Below, one piece after another: positions 25,824 to 35,077 of a DNA stretch of 64,000 nt (positions are counted from its first letter, which is position 1; every line of letters begins with the position of its first letter). Source of the stretch: Mycolicibacterium mageritense (GTDB taxonomy: Bacteria; Actinomycetota; Actinomycetes; Mycobacteriales; Mycobacteriaceae); NCBI RefSeq assembly GCF_010727475.1, contig NZ_AP022567.1:6944001-7008000 (forward strand), in the 5' to 3' direction. Below the pieces are notes generated by a model, which had not been told where the DNA came from, made no database searches, and worked only from the letters and a program-made list of their open reading frames with translations. The position numbers were made by a program, and so were the translations under genes.

Positions 25824-27434
25824 TCAGGCGCCGGGCTCGGCGGCGAGATCGGCTTCGGGGTCGGCTTCGGGGTCGGCTTCGGTGACCGGCTCGTCGCTCG
25901 GTTGCGAGTCGGGCTCGGGTGGCCGCTGACCTTTACTGGTCGGAGGATTGGGCACCTGTGAGTGCGGTACAAGCGTTCCCTGCATCACCTGTGCGTTCTT
26001 GATCGACAAGGTGGCTCCCGGTGCGTAAAGCTTGGCCACTGCCCACGGGATCGGGGTTGGTGCGATGGTGTCGAATCCCAGCGCCTTGACCGTGGGGTCA
26101 TAGGACACCTCACCGGCCGAAGATCCGACCACCGCATCTATCGGGTACCGGGTGCCGTTCGGATCGATCCACATCAGCTGCTCGGCTGCCACGGAATCGG
26201 TGGCATCACCGGTGGTGCGGGCATACCAGCCGAACCCGGGCAACGTGATCGAATCTGAGGCCTGTTCAGCGGTTCCGTCGTTGGGAAGCAGGTTCACCGC
26301 CGACGCGCGTCCCGCTTCGGTCAGCGGCATCCGCGCGTTGGTGAAGATCCGCGTCGAAGCAGTCAGTTCGCCACGGGATTTCGCCCAGCTCCAGCACAGT
26401 GCCGGCTCGGCGATCATGGTCGGCACCGCCGACGGGAAACGGGAATCATCGACGATGGTCACGTGCGGCTGAGCCTGTACCGTGGCCGGATCGTCGACGA
26501 GCCGCTGTGCCGAGCCGGTGTTGATCATCATCTGGGCCAGCACCGGGGAGACCTGCTGCACCCCGGAGGATCCGACCAGATAGAACGAGCGAGCGCCGGA
26601 GGCAGTGGCCACGGTCAGCACGTCTCCGATCGCCGACCCGGTTACCACGGGGCTGGGCTGTCCGCGGTCGACGAGCGCCGGCGCGGTGAGCACCGGTGAC
26701 GGGCTGATCGCTCCAAGCAGCGCCGAGGAGACGGTCACCGCCGTATCGATCAGCGCCGGGGTCAGACCGAGCGCTGCCTGCGCGGCGTAGTCGGTGCGGC
26801 CAACCTCGGCTCGCGTGTCGCGGTAGAGCAACCACAGCTTGGACGGGTCGGTCACCGGCTTGACCAACACTGCGCGGTTGTCACCGAGATCGGTTCCGCC
26901 GTCGAGCATGTCCGAGCCGGCGATCACCGCGGTGGTGATGTCGCCGGAACGCAGCAGCGACAGCGGGACGGCGGTGTCGCGCCAGTCGCACACCGTCCAT
27001 GTCGCGGTGTCGTCGGTGCGCGGCGTGAGCAGGTTGGGCGCGTTCGGAATCCCCATGAGGGGCCCGGTCGGCATGCTGCGTAGCGCGGTGTCGGTGACAA
27101 CTTTGGCTTCGTCGGGGTTGCCGACGATCAACCTCGCGGATGCGAGGTTGGTCACCGGGTGCAGGCGGCCGTTGAACTGAACGAACATGCCTCCGCTTCG
27201 GGTGGTCATGATCGACGCGACACCGGCATCAGGCTTGGGACTGATCAACGACGCGACGAATGCTGCGACCAGGATCAGCACCCCGAACACCATGCCGACG
27301 CTCATGCCGCCGCGAAGCCGGGTCAGCGGCGAACCGAGCCCGCGCACGTCCTGGCGTGAGAGCGCCTCGTCCACGCGATTGAGTTCGCGCTTGAACCCCT
27401 TGATCTGGCGTGGGGTTGTCAGATACCACGGCAC
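25824..27434 (-). CDS. eccB: EccB, ESX core membrane component
   Basis: 536 aa. Short cytoplasmic N-terminus (PWYLTTPRQIKGFKRELNRV, comparable to the PWxPTT start of other EccB), one membrane helix at about 46-64, and a large periplasmic domain of repeated units. The C-terminus ends with an acidic Asp-Pro-Glu-Ala repeat encoded by tandem 12-15-bp units. GTG 27434 is chosen: AAGGAGA lies 6 nt upstream. It forms the eccB-eccC order of ESX loci, but no eccD, eccE, mycP, esx or PE/PPE gene is near. Confidence 0.93.
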   Translation of the reverse strand: MPWYLTTPRQIKGFKRELNRVDEALSRQDVRGLGSPLTRLRGGMSVGMVFGVLILVAAFVASLISPKPDAGVASIMTTRSGGMFVQFNGRLHPVTNLASARLIVGNPDEAKVVTDTALRSMPTGPLMGIPNAPNLLTPRTDDTATWTVCDWRDTAVPLSLLRSGDITTAVIAGSDMLDGGTDLGDNRAVLVKPVTDPSKLWLLYRDTRAEVGRTDYAAQAALGLTPALIDTAVTVSSALLGAISPSPVLTAPALVDRGQPSPVVTGSAIGDVLTVATASGARSFYLVGSSGVQQVSPVLAQMMINTGSAQRLVDDPATVQAQPHVTIVDDSRFPSAVPTMIAEPALCWSWAKSRGELTASTRIFTNARMPLTEAGRASAVNLLPNDGTAEQASDSITLPGFGWYARTTGDATDSVAAEQLMWIDPNGTRYPIDAVVGSSAGEVSYDPTVKALGFDTIAPTPIPWAVAKLYAPGATLSIKNAQVMQGTLVPHSQVPNPPTSKGQRPPEPDSQPSDEPVTEADPEADPEADLAAEPGA

Positions 27435-27614
27435 CTGATGTCTCCTTGCTTGTCCGGCCCGCAGCTGCTCGCGGGACCTTGTCGGCTCCGAGGGTGGCCA
27501 ATCGGCAAAAGAACACGCCGCTGGGGCGCGACTGGGCCCCGGCCTGCGCCGGCGTCCCTCGGCGTGTCTGCCGCAGCTGTCCGGAGAGTCGTCTGCGATC
27601 GATACGGTGCGCGC

Positions 27615-28376
27615 ATGAATAGCAGCAGCCGCCGGTTCAGCTGCGCCCCTGCGGTGATCGGCGCCGATTCCACCGTCGGGTTCGGTGACGCCGGCCCGGA
27701 CACCGACTGGCTGAGCGGCCACGAGCGCAACGCGCGTGCCGCCGGTCAGACTCTGCGGGCGGATGCGTTGGCATGGCTGATCGCGGAGTTCGATCTGCGG
27801 GTGGTGCTGTTCCCCGGGGCGACCGCCGTCGACGTTGACCCGGACGTGCGGCCACGGGTGTGCGCGGTGGTGGGCAGTTACCGGTTCTTCGAATTCGCTG
27901 CGGCCAGAGAGGAACGGCGAGCCCACCGCGGCGCGGTGCTCACCGAGCACAGATTGATCCGCGAGCACGGATTCGCTTATAGCGCCGGCTACAGCGACCA
28001 GAACCCGACCTACGACAAGGTCGCAGCCGACGAGATCCATGCCTGCATGGGCAACTTCCTGGGCGTGGTCGGGTACGCCCCCGAGTTCGATGCGGCACCG
28101 GCGCTGTCTCGCTGGACCGACACCGTCGACAGCGACGTCCCCGAGGAACTGCAGGAGTTCACCGCGGAATACCTCGCGACGTTGCGGGCGATCGAGGAGC
28201 TTCCGGCATCCCACACCGAGGCGTTGCAGGCGTACTCGCGGGCGCTGGCCGCCGTGTACAGCGCCCCGACGGCGCAATTCGAGGCCGCGGCTGGGCGTGC
28301 ACACGCGTGGCACGTGGTGCTCCGTGACGAACGGTGCCGGTCCGTCCCAGAGGCGCAGGCAGCAGCGCGCGACTGA
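27615..28376 (+). CDS. hypothetical protein, 253 aa
   Basis: Divergent from eccB. A TACGGT -10 box at 27603-27608 lies 7 nt before ATG 27615, so the message is probably leaderless. The protein has VVGSYRFFEFAAAREERRAH and a long helical C-terminal half. No known domain. Confidence 0.65.
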   Translation: MNSSSRRFSCAPAVIGADSTVGFGDAGPDTDWLSGHERNARAAGQTLRADALAWLIAEFDLRVVLFPGATAVDVDPDVRPRVCAVVGSYRFFEFAAAREERRAHRGAVLTEHRLIREHGFAYSAGYSDQNPTYDKVAADEIHACMGNFLGVVGYAPEFDAAPALSRWTDTVDSDVPEELQEFTAEYLATLRAIEELPASHTEALQAYSRALAAVYSAPTAQFEAAAGRAHAWHVVLRDERCRSVPEAQAAARD

Positions 28377-28515
28377 CACAGGCCAGCCGACGGTATTCAG
28401 CCATGGCCGGCCAGTCAACGCAAGGCCGCGTCACCGGCACCCAGACGCATGAACACCGGCACGCCGAATCCGGCTTGCGCGATGCAGCGCCAGACCGTCA
28501 CACAACTTCTCCTGC

Positions 28516-28535
28516 TATTCTCCATTTTAGAGAAC
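28516..28535 (+). promoter_or_regulatory. regulon operator site 1 over the -10 box of the XRE gene
   Basis: TATTCTCCATTTTAGAGAAC: two half-sites TTCTC/GAGAA separated by 7 bp, with the left half forming a TATTCT -10 box. Eighteen nt before the start of the XRE repressor gene. The same palindrome occurs at four other promoters in this window, which makes autoregulation likely. Confidence 0.8.
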
Positions 28536-28551
28536 TATGTGAGGAGGAGTC

Positions 28552-28854
28552 ATGGGCGACAACACCAACGGCACCATTGCCGAGCCACTGCGCTACAGCA
28601 GCACCGTCACCGACGTCGCGATCGGCGCAGCCATCCGCCGGCGGCGTACCGGCGCACGGATGCAGCTCGACAAGCTCGCCGACAAAGCCGGGGTGAACCT
28701 CAAAGTCATGTCACGCATCGAACTGGGTCAGCGGCCCTGCCGGGTGCCGGAAATGGTCAGCATTGCGCGGGCTCTGCGGCTGTCACCTCAGACGCTGATC
28801 AAAGAGGCCACCGAGATCCAGGCGGCCGGCGCCGCCGCCAGCCAGGCCAGCTGA
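28552..28854 (+). CDS. XRE-family transcriptional regulator
   Basis: 100 aa. Helix-turn-helix about residues 26-80: AAIRRRRTGARMQLDKLADK then AGVNLKVMSRIELGQRP, typical of Cro/CI repressors. GAGGAGGAGTC precedes ATG 28552. The palindromic operator in its own promoter and in four other promoters makes it the best candidate regulator of that set. Confidence 0.88.
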   Translation: MGDNTNGTIAEPLRYSSTVTDVAIGAAIRRRRTGARMQLDKLADKAGVNLKVMSRIELGQRPCRVPEMVSIARALRLSPQTLIKEATEIQAAGAAASQAS

Positions 28855-28860
28855 TCACTA

Positions 28861-29114
28861 TGCATATAGCCACGCCGCGCCGAGCCACCGCGACTGGTCC
28901 GACACTCGGCGGGATCGGTCAGCTCGGACTCGCGCTCGTGGATCTGCTGCTGTCGCCGTCGCTGCCAGCCAGGCCGTGTCCACAGTGTGGGGCACCGATT
29001 CCCGGCGGGCCGAAGCCGTGGCCGAGCTGCTGCACAACGGACGTGACAGTCGCTGGCGGCTGCGCCGCTGTGGATCGAACTCGCGGGTGCCCAGGCACCG
29101 GCGATCCGTGCTGA
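28861..29114 (+). CDS. possible small zinc-binding protein
   Basis: ATG 28861 opens a frame of 84 aa with CPQCGAPIPGG and later Cys-rich residues. It follows the XRE stop by 6 nt and could be co-transcribed. The ribosome site is poor and most of it has unusual composition, so it may be spurious. Confidence 0.35.
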
Positions 29115-29167
29115 CGCACTTGCATATACTTCACGCCGCCGCTGAGCCAACCGAACAGGAGCAGTAC

Positions 29168-29524
29168 ATGCCGCTACGGACGTTTCTCGGACTGGTGGGT
29201 GCCGTCGGCCTCATCGCCGGAGCGCTGGCCCTCCTGCTCCCGATCAACCTCCATGACGAAGCCACATCCAGCGAGGTGCGGTGCAGCCAACCGTTCTCCA
29301 TCGAACTCAGCCATGCGCGGCTCCTGGACAAAGAGAGCGCCGAGAGCTGGCGTAACCGGACTCCGACCGATCACGTGGGTGAGTGCAAGTCCGCAGCCAC
29401 GTTCCGGAAAGCGTGGGGCACCCCCGCACTGATCATTGGTGGGATCCTGCTCGCCGGAGCCGTCCTCGTCCGTCCCGCCGGCACGCCCAAAACCGCTGAG
29501 CCACCGGCGGCGAACAACTCCTGA
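29168..29524 (+). CDS. small membrane protein with two transmembrane helices
   Basis: 118 aa. Helices at about 5-26 and 87-103 flank a periplasmic loop with two Cys (RCSQPFSIELSHAR and VGECKSAATF) that could form a disulfide. ACAGGAGCAGTAC precedes ATG 29168. Function unknown. Confidence 0.7.
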   Translation: MPLRTFLGLVGAVGLIAGALALLLPINLHDEATSSEVRCSQPFSIELSHARLLDKESAESWRNRTPTDHVGECKSAATFRKAWGTPALIIGGILLAGAVLVRPAGTPKTAEPPAANNS

Positions 29525-29640
29525 GCACCTCACCACGAACGCTGGCTTGATTGGACGCAGCGGAAGCAGGTTTCGGTTCACCGAATTCGTGCGTAGTCGA
29601 CGCGACGCACTCCGCGGTGGCAACGCCTGACCGAGGCGGG

Positions 29641-30654
29641 ATGTCAGCAACACGTGATAAAGCTGAACCCGTGGGGAAGACATATTTGGTGCATGAGGTG
29701 CAACCTGCCGACACCACCGACGCCGCCCTCCTGATCTCCGCGCACACAGGACTCAGCCAGCCGGCGGCACAGAGGATCGCAGAGGATCGCAGCACTCTCG
29801 TCGCCGTCACACCCGACGGGGAGGTCTGCGGCGTGCTCGGCGCCGGCCAGCCCACCGCCACGACTCTGCGCGTCCTGCGCGAGCAACGCGGGCAAGCGTT
29901 CGACCCGTCAATCGTGCCGTGGTGGAAGATCCACGCCCTCGCCGTCGCCGAAAAGCACCGCCGCGCCGGGATCGCGCGATCCCTACTGGCAGAAACGGTG
30001 CGGCGCCTCCCGCGCCGACACGTAGGCCTCTACGGCAACGTCGAGAACCACCGCCGCGAATCCATCAACTGGTATCGGCGCCAAGGGTTCTACATAGGCC
30101 CCTTCTCGGGCCTCACGCCCACCGAACGCGCTGGAGGCGCTGGTGGAATTCGTGTGCAGCCGATCGACGGCGAGACAATCTTCCGGGGATACCGCAGCAC
30201 GCTGCGCGAGCATCTTGCCAACCGCGAACACCCCAACTGGGAGCTGAGAACAGCCCGCGCCGAATTCACACGATGGCGCACCGCAATCAGCCAAACCCAG
30301 CCCCCCGCAGCCGACCTCGGATACCGGCTCTATGCGCGCATCATCGCCACACAGATCGATCCATCCACCTGTCTTCACGCGGCGTTTGGCCCGCGCCCGC
30401 TGATGGTGATCGGCTGGGACCCGGACCACACACGCGCGTGCTGGGAGTGCGCCGAACGACAGGCGCTGCGGGTGGAGCGGTTCGACAGCGCCACACTCTG
30501 CGACGCGTGCGGACAACATCAACCCGACGTTCACGTCTCCTGGGCATCCGACGAAGACCAGCAGCTCATCGTCTACGCCGGACTGTGCCCGCCATGCCGC
30601 CGCGGCGATCGGGAGCCATCGCCACATCGACCCCGCTCGCACGGATCCAAGTAG
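29641..30654 (+). CDS. GNAT acetyltransferase fused to a Cys-rich C-terminal domain
   Basis: 337 aa. Residues about 20-165 form a GNAT domain with the acetyl-CoA loop AEKHRRAGIARSLL. The C-terminal part carries ACWECAERQ, LCDACGQH and CPPCRRG, three CxxC-like knuckles likely to bind zinc. The combination is unusual; the substrate could be a protein or a nucleic-acid-bound amine. ATG 29641 follows GAGGCGGG. Confidence 0.75.
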   Translation: MSATRDKAEPVGKTYLVHEVQPADTTDAALLISAHTGLSQPAAQRIAEDRSTLVAVTPDGEVCGVLGAGQPTATTLRVLREQRGQAFDPSIVPWWKIHALAVAEKHRRAGIARSLLAETVRRLPRRHVGLYGNVENHRRESINWYRRQGFYIGPFSGLTPTERAGGAGGIRVQPIDGETIFRGYRSTLREHLANREHPNWELRTARAEFTRWRTAISQTQPPAADLGYRLYARIIATQIDPSTCLHAAFGPRPLMVIGWDPDHTRACWECAERQALRVERFDSATLCDACGQHQPDVHVSWASDEDQQLIVYAGLCPPCRRGDREPSPHRPRSHGSK

Positions 30655-30698
30655 TTCTACCGATTCGTGACGCCGCTGCTTTGACTGACGATGGAACC

Positions 30699-31019
30699 AT
30701 GAGTCAGGAACAGGCCCGAGACCGCGCCGTGCTGCTGTCGATCACCGCTCTCGCCGCGATGGCCATCGCCTACCTGCTGATCTGGGCGGTGCTGCGCGAC
30801 CCCGACATGACCGACAAGCTCATGAACGGCATCGCGCCACCGGGTACTGCCGTGGTCGGCAACCGGGTCGCGGTGATCGGCGGAATCATCGCCGCGCTCG
30901 GTGCGTGGACAGCCGCGATCACCAGCCGGCGGGTGATCCCGGTGCTGCTGGTGGTGCTCGCCTCGGTGCCGTTCGCGCCGATGACACTGTTCACGCTGGC
31001 GCTGGCGTTCGACGGCTGA
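30699..31019 (+). CDS. small membrane protein, 106 aa
   Basis: Three hydrophobic stretches (about 12-30, 56-72, 78-103). The phrase GTAVVGNRVAVIGGIIAALG has the look of a holin-like or small transport membrane protein, but there is no lysis gene nearby. Function unknown. Confidence 0.6.
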   Translation: MSQEQARDRAVLLSITALAAMAIAYLLIWAVLRDPDMTDKLMNGIAPPGTAVVGNRVAVIGGIIAALGAWTAAITSRRVIPVLLVVLASVPFAPMTLFTLALAFDG

Positions 31020-31115
31020 GGACGCCGCGGCGCACAGCCGTACTGCTGGGCAGCACGCGGGTTCCCGGCGCTGCTTCGCGCAAATCAGACGGGACACCGA
31101 CGACTTCGACGTCAC

Positions 31116-31430
31116 TCACCCCGCCAGGCCGGCACTCGACAGCCGGGCCATGATCAGATCAAGGTCGGCCGCAGAACCTTTGTAGCTTGCAGGGATGTTC
31201 GGTCCCCGATATGTGCTTGCATGTAAGGGTCCAAGGACTGCCTCTGCATGTTTCCACGTGGTCATCTCGCTCACGCGCTCGAATTCGCCGCCGCCGAACA
31301 TCTGGTAGGCGATCCAACCCCGGCAATCACCGATTGTCGGGTTGCCCGGCTCTTCGTCGAAGATGAGAAGCCCCCGGCGTCCACGCCTGTCGAACACTTT
31401 TGTTCCGCCTGCAAAGTCACGGTAGGTCAT
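31116..31430 (-). CDS. hypothetical protein, 104 aa
   Basis: ATG 31430 (MTYRDFAGGTKVFDRRGRRG). The sequence contains GDCRGWIAYQMFGGGEFERV and ends in a short helix. No family recognised. Confidence 0.55.
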   Translation of the reverse strand: MTYRDFAGGTKVFDRRGRRGLLIFDEEPGNPTIGDCRGWIAYQMFGGGEFERVSEMTTWKHAEAVLGPLHASTYRGPNIPASYKGSAADLDLIMARLSSAGLAG

Positions 31431-31820
31431 GGCTCTCGATTCTCTCATCGGCCTTCACGGCGGTGTCCGCGGAAAGGGCGTGTCGACCCGCTGCGCCAGC
31501 AGCCAGCCGCCCAGTTCCAGAACCCCGTCCCCGCAAGTCCACAGCGGGCTGCCTGTCCGAGGACGGCGCCATGCCCGCCAGCCCCGCGCACTGACGCTTT
31601 CGCGCTTGCTCGACAACCGAGGGTTCAAGCGTCCTGAGCCGCCAGGTCGGCCGGGCGTCGAATTGGCGCACAGCGCCCACATCCGGCGGGCATAGGCTCG
31701 GAACCAGGCAGACTCGCAGCACGTCCCGCGAGCGTCACGCCTCCCGACCGGGCGTCCCTGTGGCGCGCCACCCGCGCTGCGGTCCAAACCCACCACGAAA
31801 GCAGATGGAGTTCCGACACC
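31431..31820. other. 390-bp region without a clear gene
   Basis: Several overlapping frames are open on both strands (for example minus-strand 31455-31850) but none has a ribosome site or a recognisable protein. It should hold the promoter of the downstream lipoprotein gene. Confidence 0.4.
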
Positions 31821-32534
31821 ATGAACCGTCCGAAAACTCTTCTCCGCCAACTGGTCACCGCTGCCATTCTGACGCTCGCCGCGACGACAGCCGTGGCGTG
31901 CGGCACCGAGGAGAAGCCGCTCACCATCGACGAGATGCGCAACATTTTCGCCGACAAGACCCTGCCCGCCCCGGCGTCACCGTGGTCGAACATGGCGCCC
32001 GTCGGCGACGACAGCGCATGCGCCACATCGGAATCGGCGATGGTCGACGTGCCTGCCCGCAGCGCCCTTGAGCCGCAGCTGCGGCTGCCCGAGCCGCAAG
32101 GCTGGACACGGTTCACCCAGCTCGACAGCGAACTGATCCGATACGCCCTGGTCAACCGATCTTTGATCGCCGAGCAGTTCGCGCCCAACATCGTCATCAC
32201 CATCGAGGCCGCGCCGCCGGGTGATGCGCAGACCGTCTACGGCCAGGCCCAACAGAACCTCACCCGCATCGCCGGCGCCAAAGACATGAGCACCGAAGCA
32301 GTCACCGTCTGCGGCCTGCCCGCTGAGAAGCTCCAGTTCCGTACCCCGAGCATGGGCGCACCCGGACCCGACCAGCACGTCCAGGCACTGCAGATCCTCA
32401 CCACCAGCGGCACCCAGCCCTACCTCGTCACCGCCACCGTGCAGACCAAAGACCCCGACAACCCCACCTACCAGCGCGACGCCGGCCTGCTCCTGACTGG
32501 GCTGCAGGTGCTGGCGCCGACGACGAATCAGTAG
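31821..32534 (+). CDS. LpqN/LpqT-like lipoprotein
   Basis: 237 aa. Signal peptide with lipobox TTAVAC, so lipidation is expected on Cys27 after cleavage. The mature part (LRLPEPQGWTRFTQLDSELI, then VTVCGLPAEKLQF) matches the mycobacterial LpqN/LpqT domain. Likely exported and anchored on the outer face of the plasma membrane. Such proteins have been linked to cell-envelope processes. Confidence 0.85.
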   Translation: MNRPKTLLRQLVTAAILTLAATTAVACGTEEKPLTIDEMRNIFADKTLPAPASPWSNMAPVGDDSACATSESAMVDVPARSALEPQLRLPEPQGWTRFTQLDSELIRYALVNRSLIAEQFAPNIVITIEAAPPGDAQTVYGQAQQNLTRIAGAKDMSTEAVTVCGLPAEKLQFRTPSMGAPGPDQHVQALQILTTSGTQPYLVTATVQTKDPDNPTYQRDAGLLLTGLQVLAPTTNQ

Positions 32535-32553
32535 GTGCGGGGCGGCGCGATTT

Positions 32554-32823
32554 TCACACGTAGAGACGCCGCCCCAGCTCGGTGAAATCCACCTCGACCA
32601 TGTCTTGGTCGCGCGTCACCTCGCAGTAGCCGAGCCGGCGAAGTTCCTCCAACGCCTCCCACGGCGGCCCCTCGTGACGCAGGGACCACCCGATCGCCGT
32701 CGGCGGGCCGTCGTGATGGTGGTCGACGAGTTGGTCGAGGATGCGGACGGCCGCGGGGCTCGGCGGTGGCGGTTCGGGCGCGGGCGCGGGACGGTCGCTT
32801 CTGCGCCACGGGAACCACCTCAT
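32554..32823 (-). CDS. hypothetical protein, 89 aa
   Basis: Pro-rich N-terminus (RPAPAPEPPPPSPAAVR) then a compact winged-helix-like domain (WEALEELRRLGYCEVTRDQD) ending FTELGRRLYV. Such endings are typical of small winged-helix DNA-binding proteins. Function inferred only from this pattern. Confidence 0.55.
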   Translation of the reverse strand: MRWFPWRRSDRPAPAPEPPPPSPAAVRILDQLVDHHHDGPPTAIGWSLRHEGPPWEALEELRRLGYCEVTRDQDMVEVDFTELGRRLYV

Positions 32824-33182
32824 TGGTGGAACTGTAGGCGGGGCGCTGACGACCGACACTGCGCCGGCCATCTGGATGCCGCTGGCTGCGTGGTACCGGT
32901 GCAGTCTCGGGAACCCGCGCTCAACGTCGAATGGTCCGCCGAGGGTGTGAGGCTGCGACAACAGCTTCACGTCGAGCACCGGCCACACCCGGTGACCGGC
33001 GCTCCCCGCACCACGACATTCTTCGCGGCCGACACCACAGCCCAGACGCCGCCAGGCGTGGACTCACGAGGTCGTCGGTGACGGCACAGACGCTGGCATG
33101 GTTGAGGTGAGCCCTTCGTAGTGGTCCAGTCGTTGTGCGACTCTGTTGCCCGGTCTGCGGGCAAGGAAGAATCAACAACGAC

Positions 33183-33467
33183 ATGGCATCGAACAAGCGC
33201 CGGCGGCACACCGGACCAGATCATCCGCAAGCTCGCCGAGGGCAACAAGCTCCTGCAGCGGGCCAGGAACTGAGCGAGGTGTGCCGACACCTAGAGATCG
33301 CGGAGTCGACGTGGCATCGCTGGCTTGCCCAGTACGGCGGCATGAAGGCCAACGACGCCAAGCGTCTCAAAGAACTCGAAGCCGAGAACGCCCGGCTCAA
33401 GAAGATGGTCGCCAACCAGGCCCTCGACATCGACATGCTCAAGGAGATCTCGGCGGGAAACTTCTGA
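33183..33467 (+). pseudogene. IS3 orfA, with compensating frameshifts
   Basis: The C-terminal two thirds (ELSEVCRHLEIAESTWHRW, KELEAENARLKKMVANQALD) is a normal orfA with its leucine zipper. Residues 11-27 are out of frame: the expected PDQIIRKLAEGNKLL is encoded one frame over between about 33212 and 33250. Probably non-functional. Confidence 0.75.
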
Positions 33468-34312
33468 CCCCGAACCGCAAGCGCAGCGCCGTCACGGTGC
33501 TGCGCGAGCGGTTCGGGGTCGCCGCGCCTGCACGGTCGTGGGTCTGCACCGCTCCACGATGCGCCTGACGCCGGCGCCGATCGCCACCGAGGAGGCCGAG
33601 CTGCGGGCTTGGTTGCGCCGGTTCTCCACCGATCGACCTCGCTGGGGGGTGGCGACGGGCAGCCAAGATGGCCCGCAAGGCCGGCTGGAAAGCCAACAAC
33701 AAGCGCATCCGCCGGCTGTGGCGTGAAGAGGGCTTGCGGGTCCCACAGCGCCGCCGCAAGAAGCGGCTGACCGGCATCGGTGTCGCCGTGGGTGCGATGT
33801 CACCGATCCGCCCGAACGTGATCTGGGCGATGGACTTCCAGTTCGACACGACCGCCGATGGCCGCATCCTCAAGATGCTCAACGTCATCGACGAGTTCAC
33901 CCGCGAAGCACTCGCGATTGAGGTCGACCGCGCCATCAACGCCGACGGCGTCGTCGACGTCTTGGATCGCCTGGCCCTCACCCACGGGGCGCCGCACTAC
34001 GTGCGCTTCGACAACGGGCCCGAGTTCGTGGCCCACGCCGTGAGCGATTGGTGCCGATTCAACAGTGCCGGTTCCCTTTTCATTGATCCCGGCTCGCCGT
34101 GGCAGAACGCCTGGATCGAATCCTTCAACGGCCGCCTGCGTGATGAACTGCTCAACTCGTGGCGCTTCGACTCGCTTCTGGAGGCCCGGGTGATCATCGA
34201 GGACTGGCGCTGCGATTACAACGCCAACCGACCCCACTCCGCCCACGGCGAACTTACCCCAGCGGAGTTCGCTCTACAGTGGACCACGACCCACCAACCC
34301 CAAGTCGCATAG
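33465..34312 (+). pseudogene. IS3 orfB transposase, frameshifted
   Basis: The start (TPNRKRSAVTVLRERFGV) is followed by a shift near 33525 and another near 33645. The rest is intact: IWAMDFQFDTTADGRILKML (first catalytic Asp), VRFDNGPEFVAHAVSDWC (second Asp) and WIESFNGRLRDELLN (Glu), a complete DDE core. The gene no longer encodes one protein. Confidence 0.8.
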
Positions 34313-34525
34313 CGACTGGACCACCAAACGGGTCCCCCTCATGGTCTTCAACTGCCGGTTCACTCCCCTGCCGCTGAAACAGCCCCTGGCCGATGACCAG
34401 GACGCGTGGCTCGGCCTGATCGACCCGGGATTCACAACGCTCGCCCGTCGTTGACTCAACGCCCCTCGATGAGGCCGATAACCGGACAGTTCCACCGATT
34501 CGCCCGCATCGACGTAGCCGATCAC

Positions 34526-35077
34526 CTACGGCAGCAGACCAACTCCATATGCCCAGCGGATAAAGCTATCAACCTGCGGCAACCGCATCCCGGTGGCAAC
34601 GAGGTCAGCGTAGATCTGTTCCGCCGCCTCGGAGTCGACATCATCGAGTCGCTTACGCGCCTGCGCAATGATCCACATCGAGTTCACGTGCCGCACACCG
34701 CGACTGACAGCCTGGCCGCGGCCGCCACCGTCATCGATCACCGCGACCATCTGTCGATGAATCGCGCAGGCCAGCACAGCGCACTCGCCAAGGTGTTTGC
34801 GCGCAGACTCGCCCACCTGCGACGGCATGTACACCTTGATGTCGAGCTGAGTGTCCTGCTCCTGCTCGGTCAACACACCGACCTCTACCCATTCGAGGTC
34901 ACCAACAGCTGGGATGTCGTAATCGCGATCCCGACCGTCCAAGACCTCCGAGTACACCGTGTCCGGGATCAGGATCAGTCCTTGCGGGGCGAGCCTGCGC
35001 AAGATGTCCTGATGCCCGGCGCGACAGAAGTGAGTGAAGGTCGACGTGTCCATCACCCACCGCGGCGGGGCGCTCAA
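34526..35077 (-). CDS. PIN-domain toxin-like protein
   Basis: 183 aa. MDTSTFTHFCRAG near the N-terminus gives the first acidic residue of a PIN ribonuclease site; IPDTVYSEVLDGRD gives the conserved Glu; AVIDDGGGRGQAV and the following region supply the last acids. PIN proteins cleave RNA, often tRNA. Its start overlaps the stop of the XRE-peptidase gene (35074), so the two form a coupled pair like a toxin-antitoxin module. Confidence 0.75.
   Translation of the reverse strand: MSAPPRWVMDTSTFTHFCRAGHQDILRRLAPQGLILIPDTVYSEVLDGRDRDYDIPAVGDLEWVEVGVLTEQEQDTQLDIKVYMPSQVGESARKHLGECAVLACAIHRQMVAVIDDGGGRGQAVSRGVRHVNSMWIIAQARKRLDDVDSEAAEQIYADLVATGMRLPQVDSFIRWAYGVGLLP

Larger units (their letters stand above)
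33108..34341 (+). mobile_element. IS3-family insertion sequence (IS407-like group), inactive
   Basis: 1.23 kb. Imperfect inverted repeats: the left end starts TGAGCCCTTCGTAGTGG and the right end, read on the minus strand, TGAGGGGGACCCG, both leading into TGGTCCAGTCG. Contains orfA and orfB of IS3 type, both frameshifted. A 3-4-bp target duplication was not clear. It splits the element between the small winged-helix gene and the PIN toxin. Confidence 0.85.

Noticed and set aside
28516..28535. LexA/SOS box at the XRE promoter
   Set aside because: The palindrome does not match the mycobacterial SOS consensus and has different spacing; it recurs only at element genes.
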